A DNA stretch of 64,000 bases from Halisarca cf. caerulea (lineage: Eukaryota > Porifera > Demospongiae > Chondrillida > Halisarcidae), in assembly GCA_963170055.1 (NCBI GenBank), contig CAUJGJ010000087.1:1697601-1761600 (forward strand), read 5' to 3'. The position numbers were made by a program, and so were the translations under genes. Shown here one piece after another: positions 37,870-49,129 of the stretch. The notes under the pieces are model-generated. The model saw nothing but the letters and a program-made list of their open reading frames with translations, was not told where the DNA came from and ran no database searches. Numbering within the stretch: position 1 is the stretch's first letter; every line of letters begins with the position of its first letter.

Positions 37870-38905
37870 AGAGGGTGGGATGGATTCTGGGGAGCGTGTG
37901 TACCGTATATACGATACATACTCCAAAGGTAACACAAAACGATACTACAATTCCACAAAACGAGAACATTAGTGACACTACCGATAATAAAGAAACGTAG
38001 AATGGTAACAGCGAAAGGTAAAGGGCTAACCAAGAAATGGCAAACGCTGACAAAGAGACGTAAATTCCCAACAGAGACTTTAAACGTGGACCGCGAGTAT
38101 AGATTTTCCCGTATATGCAAGCAATACCAAGCATTTGTGAGAGTAAAAGCGGAAGATTGTCAGAAAATCCCTTTGAGCACGTACTGGAAACAACAGATGG
38201 TCTAACTTCTTCGGAATCTTAACTATTTGTAGAGATATTGTGTATATACGTGTGTGCAAAGACTTTGAAGAGAAGATTGTTCCGAAGAAGAAGGTTTGTA
38301 TTGTAATTTAGAAGCAGAAGAAGCATGGTCCAACCAGACGTTTGCCAAAGCTTAGAAGAAAACTATTTGAATTAGTTGACACTAATGCACCAAAAATCAC
38401 CACAAACAAAGTTGTTGGAAAAAGAATATGTATGTGCATAATATATAATTCACAGATCAATAACAGTCGAGCTTTAACCAGAAACTGTCAAACAAAGCGC
38501 TAACGGGGCTATAGTAAATGCTACCTAACCACCCGAATATACGGCAACAACAACGACAAATGCCAATCCCTATTAGCATAACTTTTTCTGATCGGTACTG
38601 TGCAGAGGTGGTGGGTAAACTTCGTAGGTGAGTTATGTGCACTTTGAGGGAAAATTCAAAATTTAGTCACAAATACACCCCCTTTTTCTTCTTTCACAAT
38701 GAATAATATGGAAAGGCGAAGGTAAAAGACTCTATTTGAACTCTTTAACTCTCCATTTCTCCACTTTGTTAACTTCTGAAGAGCGATACGTATCAAGGAG
38801 AAATTTTGAACTGATTTGAAGTATACGATTTTAACTTCATCACAAAACGTGCCGTATTTAAAGATTCTGTGGAGACAAGCTATCTACGGTGAAGAGTTCT
38901 TTGGA
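37870..38905. other. No firm gene
   Basis: A 77-codon plus-strand frame at 37972-38205 encodes a very basic peptide (IKKRRMVTAKGKGLTKKWQ) without a recognisable domain, splice signals or promoter. The word 'acttcgtaggt.agttatgt' occurs here (about 38620) and at about 36283, marking a small duplication. Confidence 0.35.
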
Positions 38906-38910
38906 ACGGT

Positions 38911-39061
38911 AGCTAACTTTTCACCATAGCGCCTTGAGAAATTCCACTTTGTTCCGAAGATGTGCAAGTTTTTCTGGTCTTCTGGGGAAAATATTTCACA
39001 AACACGTACACATAAAATGAAAGGAACAAGCTTTTAAGAGGCGCTACGGTGAAAAGTTAGT
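38911..39061. mobile_element. MITE with inverted ends, about 150 bp ('gctaacttttcacc' family, copy 3)
   Basis: The left end GCTAACTTTTCACCATAGCG (38912 on) is matched by the inverse at 39036-39060 (cgctacggtgaaaagttag). The interior matches 4128-4275 and 11333-11465. This copy defines the element's ends. A further partial 'ctacggtgaagagtt' flanks it on the left. Confidence 0.7.
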
Positions 39062-39867
39062 CTTATCCTTTGTTAACAAGCTTGTAAATTCTCGAAGCTC
39101 CAGCAGGTCGTTTTCATTGCCGCATTTTGAGAAGAAATTTAGCTCCTGCAAATATCCTTCTTCTCTTAGTCACGCCAATGTCAGTTGACTTTGGCACATA
39201 GGTCACGAATAGGTACTGTTCACGGAAGCCGCAAGCTGGCTTAGAATACACATGTGAATTCATCTCTCAATTTTTATAGCAGCTATATCTTGTCCCTGAC
39301 TCCAACGATTCAACAGGCAACTGCAACTATTATTGCCGTTCAAAGCATTTGGATAGTGCTGAACGAAGGTTAGGATTAGAATTGTCAGTTAGTTACTCCT
39401 GGGGAGGTTTTGTACGAAATAATGCCCCAAGATGCTCTTAAGATCATTTGTTGTAAGGTACTGATACTGATAAGCCTAGTGAACAGTCTATTTGTAAACA
39501 TTAATTTTGAGTTATTAGTACGCACAATATCAGCGTACAGTTCACTCAGTTCATCAGTAATCTGTACCACGCAACAAGCGATTTCAAGGGCATTCGCTCC
39601 TACAAAACCACGCAGAGGATACCTAACCCGAAAATTCACAATAAACACACAAAACTTAACCGTCGTTCAGCACTAGCAGTGGTTCGGATCCTATTTTTAG
39701 AGGAGCATTCACCAACACGTCACAACTGGTCATCCTTTGGTCACACGAATCGCGCATGATCTGGATCGCAAAGGCGTTACAATGTAATCACATTCCATAT
39801 TACCACAGAAACGCCCCTTTAAAGTTCAATGTGCACATAACCTACCTGCGTTTGTGTAGGTGTGCGC

Positions 39868-40155
39868 GTGCCAGAGAGATGGAGTTTGTAGGCATGCACA
39901 CGGGACACGGGTCGAATGCCAGAGAGATGGAGTTTGTAGGCATGCACAGAGAACATGGGTCGAGTGCCAGAGAGATGGAGCTTGTAGGCATGCACACGGG
40001 ACACGGGTAGAGTGCCAGAGAGATGGAGTTTGTAGGAATGCGCAGAGGACATGGGTCGAGTGCCAGTGAGATGGAATTTGTAGGAAAGCCCAGAGGACAT
40101 GGGTCGAGTGCCAGAGAGATGAAGTGTGTAGGCATGCACAAGGGACATTGGTAGA
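39868..40155. repeat. Minisatellite, 48-base unit, about six copies
   Basis: Unit starts 'gccagagagatggagtttgt' and continues 'aggcatgcacacgggacacg'. The unit is divisible by three and leaves open frames on both strands (minus 170 codons), judged non-coding. Confidence 0.9.
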
Positions 40156-40417
40156 GTGTGTATAACCTCACATACATACCTTAAAGAGCTGTAGTTAAGG
40201 ACGATTGCTGCACACACACACAAGACGATTGTGTGCATGTGAATGTGAAGTTGGAGAGAAGCATCTAAAAAAAGCGACCTGAAGTCAAAAAAGGAGTGAT
40301 AGTATATTAGTGTAAGTGTTGCATCTCTCAAGTGGTAAGTTTATACACAAGTATAAAGAATATGTATGTGTTTTTATGTGTACAAAAGGGAGCGAGTATA
40401 GGGCACATGTGCATGTG

Positions 40418-40466
40418 TTGTGTTGTGTGTGTGTGTGTGTGTGTGTGTCTGTGTGTGTGTGTGTGT

Positions 40467-40539
<73 letters not shown>
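40418..40539. repeat. TG microsatellite
   Basis: (TG)n with one gcacg interruption. It is absent from the homologous place in the second duplication half. Confidence 0.95.
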
Positions 40540-40835
40540 GCCTGTACATGTGTGCATTGGAGTGGGAGTGTGACATTCCTCATAGTACTTAAGAACAAAC
40601 CTTCTCCTTCCCAACTCCACACTGGTTTGATTTCTTGTTTGCAAGTTAGAGCATCACAACTTCTCTTTAAAGTGGATCTTCAAATACAGGATGGTTGCCC
40701 CGTATACGTTCCAGACAATCTTCAGCTGTAGTGATGAGGATCCAATACGAAAGTAAAACGTAATGAAATCATTGCATAACTACACCTATGCACACATGAA
40801 GACACACACACACATAACAAACCAGTCTACTGCTA

Positions 40836-40840
<5 letters not shown>

Positions 40841-40889
<49 letters not shown>

Positions 40890-40931
40890 CGTGTGTGCAT
40901 GTGTGCATGTGTGTGCATGTTAGTGTGTGTG
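40841..40931. repeat. TG microsatellite
   Basis: (TG)n with gcgtgcgtg and catg interruptions, then gggtgggtgggtg. Confidence 0.9.
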
Positions 40932-41310
40932 GGTGGGTGGGTGCATGTGCAGGTTCATAAATTGGAGGACAAATTTAACGTATCCAAACATGCATTGTGT
41001 CACATACAAGCACAGGAGAGACATTGCTGATGAACACAAACGGAATAGTGCAATTTACACAAGCATTTCCGGTGATACGGCTGGATGCTGTATTATGGTG
41101 AATTTTCACTAATCTAACAAAACTTGTTTGAAAAAAATCGAGTGAATTAATTTGTTTGGGGTCATTAAAATCATTGTGGACACTCTTCACTGAAGTTATG
41201 TACAAAATTGGATGAATAAAGCAGTGGCAGAATGTTGAGACTGGCCTGTATTAAGTTACCAAATACTAACAGATACCATGAGCATTGGGTCCCTCACCCA
41301 TCTTCACACA

Positions 41311-41416
41311 GACATGCACACACGCACACACTCACACACATGCACACACACACACACACATGCGCGCACACACACACATGCGCGCACACACACACATGCG
41401 CGCACACACACACATG

Positions 41417-41479
<63 letters not shown>

Positions 41480-41524
41480 GCACTCACACACACAAACGCA
41501 CACACACAAACACACACACACACA
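41311..41524. repeat. CA microsatellite with an 18-base 'catgcgcgcacacacaca' sub-array
   Basis: Four tandem copies of the 18-base alternating purine-pyrimidine unit (41357-41425) are followed by (CA)n. Strong Z-DNA-type sequence. Confidence 0.9.
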
Positions 41525-42499
41525 GAAAATACCATTCACCCACTTCACAATGGCATTGCGATAACAAGTTCTCCCCAGACATCCCGGATTCTCCCTCTTC
41601 AGCCATTCTTCATTCTTCTCTTGTTTTCTTCTAGTGTTGCAATGAAACAAAGACAAACAATGGAGTTGCTAAATATTTCTGTATGCAGGAACGGAATCAC
41701 GTGGTGTGCATGTGTGTGTGTGTTTGTGTGTGTGTGCATATGTGCATGCATGCCTGTGTACATGCACGTGTGTTTGTGGAAGACAAAATGACAGCTTGCG
41801 ATAAATGCACAATACATACAAAAAAGTGGTTAGAAGTACACAACTTTCGCAATAAGCATACTATGACACTCTGAAACCACAAGCAAACATATTGGGTACA
41901 AGCCATCGGTGAAGTTGTATCACATCTACTAGAGATACTCTCACACCTGACACCTCCAGAGCATTGGAATGTATGCTAAACATGATTTGAGAAATACACT
42001 ACCTACCTGTGTCCAATATACAAGACTAGCATGATAATAATTTTTAAGCTTATTTCTATAATGCATGTATTACTGTAGCCTACAAACTATCATTGGGTGA
42101 AACATTCACAGATTCTGCAAGTGAAGCTGTGTGTTAAATAGCTGAGGCCAAAATCATTACTTTACGTAAAGTGCTTGTTAGAGCAGCTATCAAAGTGGGC
42201 ATCAAATAGAACTGGGGTTATCTACAAACAATTCAGCACATTCGCTAGTTTCTTCAAGTTGATAGATCTTGACCAGAACAGGAAGTTTACATCAGGAAGA
42301 GATTAAAGAAAAATATGGGGCCAGGGTAGCAAGTAACAAAATTGTGAAATTTGTACATGTTCGATACCATGCTAATATGCTACAACAATGATAGATGATT
42401 GTAACACACATACCTGGGATGGCATCCTGGGGCAATGTACATCTTCTTCGTGATACATTCGCATCGTCTGCACACACTCGTCAAACGTAGAAAGGATCG

Positions 42500-43810
42500 A
42501 GGACCGCCTTCAATGGACACACGCAGCTGTCATCTTCACCTCTTGAGTCTAAAGTTTGCAAATGAATATAGCATAAGCTGGAAATGTTCACGTTGATTGT
42601 GGACTGTAGTGAAGCAGGCAAGAATCCTATATAAAAGGCGGATCTGCAGAACGAAAAGTTAGAAAGAATACTCTGACTCTCAAATGATCTTCATACTAAT
42701 GATATAAGGAACTCTTAATTGAAATATACACATGTGGCAACGAACACCTACACATGTGTACAAATTCGCAGAATGCATGCATGCATGCAGACATGTACAC
42801 GCACGCACCGACACACATACACACAGATGTGCTCGCACACATGCATGCACATACACACCTTGCATCTGCAACACAGCACTTTTTCATCACAATGCTAAGT
42901 CGCTCAGTGCAAAGCTGTACAGATGCCCCGCCATCCCTATCCTGGATCTCTCTCCGTCCCTCTTTCAGTAGGCATCATCTTCTCGCTAAACAAAGATAAG
43001 GAAGTAATTATTCTGCACAATTGTCATCAAACTCACCACACAGTGGCTCCTGCCACTGTGAAGTCTTCTGGGGGCCTTCTTCTTCTTCTTTGTCAGGTGG
43101 TCCCATCCACTGGAGAGAAGTCTCGGGTCCAGATTGGAACAGACTTGGTTGATCCATTTCAGAGAGTACCAGTCTCAACTTTCCAATAATTTGGAATGGA
43201 TCCTAGCAACCTCCCCTCAACAGAACGCCCAAATCTGATCCGCACTTCACCGAGTACTTCCGCTGAAATCCACATCTTGAAGTGAACCCAGTCGTCGTAC
43301 CGCAGAGAGAGCACGGTCTCAACCCTCCGTAGAGGGGACGTTCCGGCCTCCTCCCTTTGGCACTAGTGACCCAGTCCAGCGACAAGATGCTACAGAGGAT
43401 TCAGCTGCATGGAAAGGGAAGAAGAACATGCCGTTAAGTAAAGTTATAGTTATAAAATTTACACAAACACCAAGGTTACAGGCTACAGGACAGTAAAGAA
43501 TATTTTAAGCATGAAATGTTAATGATAACATACCAGGCAGTGGTTCTTCCTTGCTGCTGTATCAGGTCGGCAAAGAGATAGCTCCATTCTGAAAACTGCA
43601 AGTAAACTGGAAAAAGGAACTGAAAAAAGACACAATCAACGGGGCCGAGGTATCAAATAACAATAAAAACTGTGAAATTTGTACATGTTCAATACCATAG
43701 TATACTACAATAAGAATGTATGCATGTGACATACACACCTGGGATGGCATACTGGGGCAATGTACGTCTTCTTCGTGATACATTCGCATCGTCTGCACAC
43801 ACTCGTCAAA
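42500..43810. repeat. 1.33-kb unit 1 (first half)
   Basis: Contains a TATA-type sequence (TATATAAAAGG at 42628), a variable CA/catgcatgc tract, and the candidate minus-strand exons in a disabled form: exon C has TAG where the intact copies have CAG (43203-43205), and exon B lacks one G of the run in ATGGGAGC. It shares both defects with unit 3. Confidence 0.7.
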
Positions 43811-44985
43811 CATAGAAAGGATCGAGGGCCACCTTCAATGGACACACGCAGCTGTCATCTTCACCTCTTGAGGTTAAGGTTTGCAAATGAATATAGCATC
43901 AGGAAATGTTAACGTTGATTGCGGACTGCAGTGAAGCAGGCAAGAATCCTATATAAAAGGCGGATCTGCAGAACGCAAAGTGAGAAAAAATACTCTAACT
44001 GTCAAATGATCTTCATACTAATGATATAAGGAACTCTTAATTGAAATATACACATGTGGCAACGAATACCTACACATGTGTACAAATTTGCAGAATGCAT
44101 GCATGCAGACATGTACACGCATGCACGCACACATGCACGCACCGACACACATACACACAGATGTGCTCGCACACATGCATGCACATACACACCTTGCATC
44201 TGCAACACAGCACTTTTTCATCACAATGCTAAGTCGCTCAGTGCAAAGCTGTACAGATGCCCCGCCATCCCTATCCTGGATCTCTCTCCGTCCCTCTTTC
44301 AGTAGGCATCATCTTCTCGCTAAACAAAGATAAGGAAGTAATTATTCTGCACAATTGTCATCAAACTCACCACACAGTGGCTCCTGCCACTGTGAAGTCT
44401 TCTGGGGGCCTTCTTCTTCTTCTTTGTCAGGTGGTCCCATCCACTGGAGAGAAGTCTCGGGTCCAGATTGGAACAGACTTGCTTGTTCCATTTCAGAGAG
44501 TACCAGTCTCAACTTTCCAATAATTTGGAATGGATCCTGGCAACCTCCCCTCAACAGAACGCCCAAATCTGATCCGCAGTTCACCGAGTACTTCCGCTGA
44601 AATCCACATCTTGAAGTGAACCCAGTCGTCGTACCGCAGAGAGAGCACGGTCTCAACCCTCCGTAGAGGGGACGTTCCGGCCTCCTCCCTTTGGCACTAG
44701 TGACCCAGTCCAGCGACAAGATGCTACAGAGGATTCAGCTGCATGGAAAGGGAAGAAGAACATGCCGTTAATTATAATTATAAGTAAAGTTATAGTTATA
44801 AAATTTACACAAACACCAAGGTTACAGGCTACAGGACAGTAAAGAATATTTTAAGCATGAAATGTTAATGATAACATACCAGGCAGTGGTTCTTCCTTGC
44901 TGCTGTATCAGGTCGGCAAAGAGATAGCTCCCATTCTGAAAACTACAAGTAAACTGGAAAAAGGAACTGAAAAAAAGACACAATC
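43811..44985. repeat. 1.33-kb unit 2 (first half)
   Basis: Same order as unit 1: TATATAAAAG at 43950, CA tract, exon C and exon B. Both exons are open here, as in unit 4. The duplication boundary at about 44985 removes exon A. Confidence 0.7.
44371..44953 (-). CDS. Candidate two-exon coding segment in unit 2
   Basis: Exon B, 44880-44953 (acceptor cctttttccag, donor GTATGT), encodes FTCSFQNGSYLFADLIQQQG. Exon C, 44371-44723 (acceptor ctctgtag, donor GTGAGT), encodes a cysteine-containing peptide (RPCSLCGTTTGFTSRCGFQR; PDKEEEEGP; QEPLC). Phases 0/2/1 join into one frame. I recognise no domain. Against coding: nearly all differences from the unit 4 copy would change the amino acid, giving no sign of purifying selection, and no exon A is present. 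It may be a pseudogene or a long non-coding RNA. Confidence 0.3.
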
Positions 44986-45699
44986 AACACTGTACTTTTT
45001 GTGGTGCCTTTAATATGAAATAGAGACAGTGAAATCTCCAATAGTAGACACTCGGAGGTAAGGAAATTCTCTCCACAAAGGACACAGCATGAGGTCAAAG
45101 GTCATGGCTCATCATATTTTTTCTACAGTTTCAATACACATCACACCTCTCAAAAAGGACAACCTCTTTTCGAAGAACTGTTTTAAAAGTGCACTCTATT
45201 CGGAGATTCCACTGTAATACGTCCAACATGCTATGCCTAGTTTATGTGGAAACTTGATGACACAAACCCACTCAACACAAAATTTTGGTAAATTAAATGG
45301 GAGAACAGAATTGGCCCCTTTCAATGCTCCTAATATTCCTAATTGGTCTGATGATATGAAATTCCGATAGAATGAATGTTCTTTGTCAGTCTCTCGAGTT
45401 GTGTGTGAAGAGGGTTTCACTGCACTTAATATGTACCAATTAATTAAATTAGAAAATTCTCCATTGTCGTAGAATATTAATTGCTGCCCATCAGATTATT
45501 AATGCTTTACACTGCTACTTCCCAACAAAAACCTACTCACAGCGTATATATAGGTGCTAATATTTGCAGGACTTCATTTGACAAATTTGCAAATGAGCAC
45601 ACATGGGGACTGGTTATTTGCAATAAAATATCTCAAATATACAAGTAAGCTTTTGATTCATGAAATACATACTGCGAAAATTAGCACCTACATGGTATA

Positions 45700-45702
<3 letters not shown>

Positions 45703-45750
<48 letters not shown>

Positions 45751-45776
45751 GTGTGCGTATGTGTGTGTGTGTGTGA
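45703..45776. repeat. TG microsatellite
   Basis: (TG)n with cgtgtgtgcgtatg near the end. The homologous second half lacks it (around 53190). Confidence 0.9.
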
Positions 45777-46254
45777 TTCATATGAAGTACTAGATAGAAC
45801 CTCTCTATAGCGGACATGTTGGAAATGAAAAACAGTTTGCAATAGAAATGTTTTTCTATCAATAGTCCTGTCAATAGTCTTACACACAACAATATAACTC
45901 AAGAAAATCAGTCTGTTAGAGAGAATTTTGGCATCAGGTGAGTTTGTCATATTATATAAGAGGTTCCACTTCAAATCCAAAATTGCCTCAGTTCCCAGTT
46001 GTCAAATCACTGTTTCCAACTTTGCCACTTCCTCACATGAGTGCTCCTTCCTTCATCACAAGTACTCAAGGTGCCCCGCCTCCTAAGCCATGCCCACACT
46101 TTCAAGAAACCACCTCCATGGAAGCTGCTAAACGTGCCTACACAATTTAGTACGCATACGAAATAAATAGGTACGCTTCTTTACACGAAATGGCCATTTT
46201 GTTCAATCAAGCGGCGTTTTCGGAAAGGGCGAATAATTGGGGGTGGCAGGTATA

Positions 46255-46365
46255 ATGCAGACATCCACGAGCCGGTCTCATTGTGGGAGTGAGCAGGCAG
46301 AGAAGGCGGGGCAACAGCTTGATACAAGTGATGGAGGAGGGGAACAGTCCAGATTCAGCCGCTAA
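46255..46365 (+). CDS. Short conserved frame, 36 codons (copy 1)
   Basis: ATG to TAA, containing CGSEQAEKAGQQLDTSDG. The paralogous copy at 53504-53614 has the same length, start and stop although the two DNA copies differ by substitutions and a compensating pair of single-base shifts. It lies in a CpG-richer patch with 'aatggcca' words upstream. It could be a small protein, the first exon of a larger gene, or chance. Confidence 0.3.
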   Translation: MQTSTSRSHCGSEQAEKAGQQLDTSDGGGEQSRFSR

Positions 46366-46508
46366 GAGGAAACGAGATTTAACAACAAGGAACTTAAGCA
46401 ATTCTATCACAAACATCTAGCAACAACAACAATAACAACAACAACTTCAATGTTATCAACAACAGCAATGGCATTAAGTGTTTTATATTGAATTTAGGGC
46501 GAGAGCAA

Positions 46509-46541
46509 TTCAAACCTGCGTCGGCCGTTCACAGGTTTGAA
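46509..46541. repeat. Hairpin TTCAAACCTG...CAGGTTTGAA (copy 1)
   Basis: Ten-base perfect arms around a tcggccg core. The second copy (53699-53735) has 14-base perfect arms, so the pairing is kept or extended while neighbouring bases change. Confidence 0.6.
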
Positions 46542-46764
46542 TCACCACAATACCGCCATTAACAAGAAATTACAGCTCTCAATCAGCTTTGATATGTTCT
46601 CAAAAAAAGATTAGATTGATAGAATGTTCCATCTTATCGAAAAATGGATCAAAAGTTTTCATAAGGGTACTGAAAATACGTAATCACAACACCAGACAAA
46701 GTTGCTGACTGTGAGCAACAACTATGAAACACACAAATGTTGCATGAGTGTAACATACACACTA

Positions 46765-46860
46765 CATTGAAACCTCTCCAATAAGGACACTACCGGGCCA
46801 CATTGTATACAAGCATACACATACAACATTGAAACCTCAATAATAAGGACACTACTTGGC
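46765..46860. repeat. Dispersed 'gaaacctc..aataaggacac' repeat, two tandem copies
   Basis: 'cattgaaacctctccaataa' and 'cattgaaacctcaataataa', each followed by 'ggacactac.(g)ggccac'. Same dispersed family as at 57660-58170 and 60475-60665. Confidence 0.55.
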
Positions 46861-47718
46861 CACAGTGTATACAAGCAGTCATGTATAGGGGTGTGTACCT
46901 ATGTCAGAGGGTTTGTTTGAAGGTACTCATTCAACTTCAGAGATATCAAATCGGACAGGGCAATGGTGCCCAGATACTTAAAGGATTGGCTGCTTTCCGT
47001 AGGAGTCCTTTGCTGGAGGTTTCACTGTTGGGGGAAGGGTTTATGCACAGTTTTCACATAATGGAGTGTGGAACAAATGGAGAAGGAGACAAAACTGCGC
47101 ACATTTCATCTCCTTGCATGTCTGGGAAGCAGCAGCAGAGGCAACTGATCTGAATGTAGCAAAATCTGCACCAGATTTCTCGGCAAGAAACTCCAGTTTG
47201 AGGAGATCCTGAATTATATATCCGTTTGCATTTTACAAGCATATTATTGGTACCTGCTTACCAAATAATCAAATATATAAAACCATCTATATACAGATTT
47301 ATGTACAGCAGAACCCTGATGACACAAACTTGATTAAAGCGAAATTTTGTGTAACATAAAAGTAGCAAATGGCCCCTTCCATACTCCCATTATTCTCATT
47401 TTTTTTCTGAAAACTTAAAATTATTCTCATTAAGTGTACACTGACTATCAGTCCCTTCAGTTTTGTGTTGAGTGGGTTCCACTGACAAGCAAAGTAAAAT
47501 CTCATTAATTAGAACCTTGATCTTATATCGAAAGGATTACCTTACAGAGCTATAGTCCAGGATGAGAGCTGTACACACACACACAAGACAATTGTGTGCA
47601 TGTGAATGTGAAGACATCCCGGACTCCCCCTTTTCAGCCATTCTTCATTCTTTTCTTGTTTTCTTCTAAAGGTGGAATGAAACAAAGACAAAAAAATGGA
47701 GTTGCTAAATAATTCTGT

Positions 47719-48450
47719 CGCATATGGGACATGTCCAGGATCTGTTATGATAGCGCTTCCCAGTTTGCGTAGCGATAAATTGTAATTTTCGGGTGCTTAC
47801 AAGTTATTAGTCACGCAGTTATCTCGTGATTCGAACTAATATTCGGGCATATACGAATGGCAAATCCGCGTTTAGTGACGTTTTCTGTCGTCACGGTTGC
47901 TCTGTCACATGCTTGCTTGTGACCTAACTCGATGTTTCTTCTGAATCATAGTTTTCGGCGGGGTGCTACGTGAGGGAACAAGCTGGAGACAGTTTCTTGG
48001 TGTCAACTTTGAGCCATCGGAAATATGCAACTTTTCCATGCGGGTGAGGGAGAGATTTTGTTCCTGTCGCAAGTTACAGGAGCTTGAATGTTGGCTTTTG
48101 AGGCCCAATGGATCAGATCTCGGCTTTGGAAAGGAACGGTCAACTCACCCGCATGGAAAAGTTAGTAAATGTTTTGTTATAGCGATTTATGTTAAAAAAT
48201 AGCCATGGAAGCGTTCCGCCAGGTAGCACCCAGAGCATTTCGCTTTTCAGTAGGGGTTAGGAAAACCTCAGTAGCTTCTTCGCCATAAAAGCAAGCCTTC
48301 CAAAAAGGTAATCGTACGAACGTCTACATGTCTGCCTACATCTTGATCCCTTGTTTGACTCTCTGCATCTACTACAAGTAGAGAACAGAAGCTGTAAAAA
48401 AGACCGAAAATTTCACACCTCCGAATTAGCGCGGACATGTCCCACATGCG
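47719..48450. mobile_element. 732-bp terminal-inverted-repeat element with identifiable empty site
   Basis: The ends CGCATATGGGACATGTCC and the inverse of CGCATGTGGGACATGTCC differ at one position. The flanks are ..ttctGT and GTatgcagg. In the paralogous half the uninterrupted site ttctGTatgcagg survives at 41677-41689. The element thus entered after the segmental duplication and duplicated GT. Inside is a separate perfect 20-base inverted repeat (48029-48048 with 48144-48163). The 79-codon plus frame across that repeat resembles no transposase. Confidence 0.8.
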
Positions 48451-48480
48451 GTATGCAGGAACAGAATTATATGCGGTGCG

Positions 48481-48482
48481 CA

Positions 48483-48515
<33 letters not shown>

Positions 48516-48531
48516 GCGTGTGTTTGTGGAA
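48481..48531. repeat. TG microsatellite, short
   Basis: (TG)n with tttg interruptions. Counterpart of the tract at 41707-41745 in the first half. Confidence 0.8.
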
Positions 48532-48701
48532 GACAAAACGACAACTTGTGTTAAATGTACAACAGTTACAATAAAGTAGTGAGCAATACACAACTTCTGC
48601 AATAAGGTTACAATGACACTCTGAAACCACAAGCAACGTGTTGGACACAAACCATCGGTAAAGTCGTAGCACATGAGCAAGAGATGTTCTCACACCTGGC
48701 A

Positions 48702-48776
48702 CAACCAGAGCATTGGAATTTAGAAATACACTACCTGTAGTAGGTAGTGTATTTCTAAATTCCAATGCTCTGGTTG
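48702..48776. repeat. Near-perfect 75-base palindrome
   Basis: Left arm 48702-48736 and right arm 48742-48776 are exact complements over 35 bases, with a 5-base loop (gtagt). The first half of the segmental duplication has no palindrome at the matching place (41950-42010) but contains the words from which it was made ('ccagagcattggaat', 'gaaatacactacct'). Confidence 0.85.
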
Positions 48777-49093
48777 GCATTGGACTTGAGAAATACACTA
48801 CCTACCTGTGTCCAATATACAAGATTAGCATGATTATAATTTTTAAGCTTATTACTACAATCTACAAACTATCATTGGGTGAAACATTCACAGTTTCTGC
48901 AAAGTGGAAGCTGTGTGTTAAATAGTTGAGACCAAAATCAATAATTTAGGTAAAGTGCTTGTTTGTGCAGCTATCAAAGTGGGCATCAAATAGAACTAGG
49001 GATATCTATAGACAATTCAGCACATTCACTAGCTCCTTTCAGTTCATAGGTTTCTTTTTGCCGAATATTAGGAAGATAAAAGAAATAATATGA

Positions 49094-49109
49094 GGGGGGG
49101 GGGGGGGGT
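49094..49109. repeat. Poly-G tract
   Basis: Homopolymer G run of about 15 bases at the junction before unit 3. Confidence 0.8.
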
Positions 49110-49129
49110 AACAAATAACAATAAAAACT

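Larger units (their letters stand above)
40180..47200. repeat. First half of a ~7-kb tandem segmental duplication
   Basis: Matches 47535-54200 in the same orientation and order. Shared landmarks: 'gacgattgtgtgcatgtgaa' at 40225 and 47585; 'acatcccgga' near 41578 and 47615; the 41650-42490 region with 47690-49310; two 1.33-kb units; the region of the 36-codon frame; and the 'gcgcacatttc' word at 47098 and 54108. This half has extra CA/TG tracts (40418-41524) where the other has none. Confidence 0.8.

Noticed and set aside
36721..38134. Long minus-strand frames of 404 and 454 codons and plus-strand frames of 266 and 274 codons
   Set aside because: They are open because the 33-base minisatellite unit is a multiple of three. 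Both strands and several frames are open at once, and there is no domain or splice support.
37972..38205. Basic 77-codon plus-strand frame
   Set aside because: No homology recognised and no promoter, splice or repeat-copy evidence. Kept only as a note in the intergenic entry.
39819..40331. 170-codon minus-strand frame
   Set aside because: Created by the 48-base minisatellite; the opposite strand is also open.
42696..42890. Cys-rich minus-strand frames over the CA tract of each 1.33-kb unit
   Set aside because: They are translations of catgcatgc/CA sequence that vary between units in length and frame.
46509..46541. tRNA B-box-like 'ggtttgaatc' words
   Set aside because: They arise from a short palindrome. 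No A box, anticodon stem or cloverleaf could be drawn.
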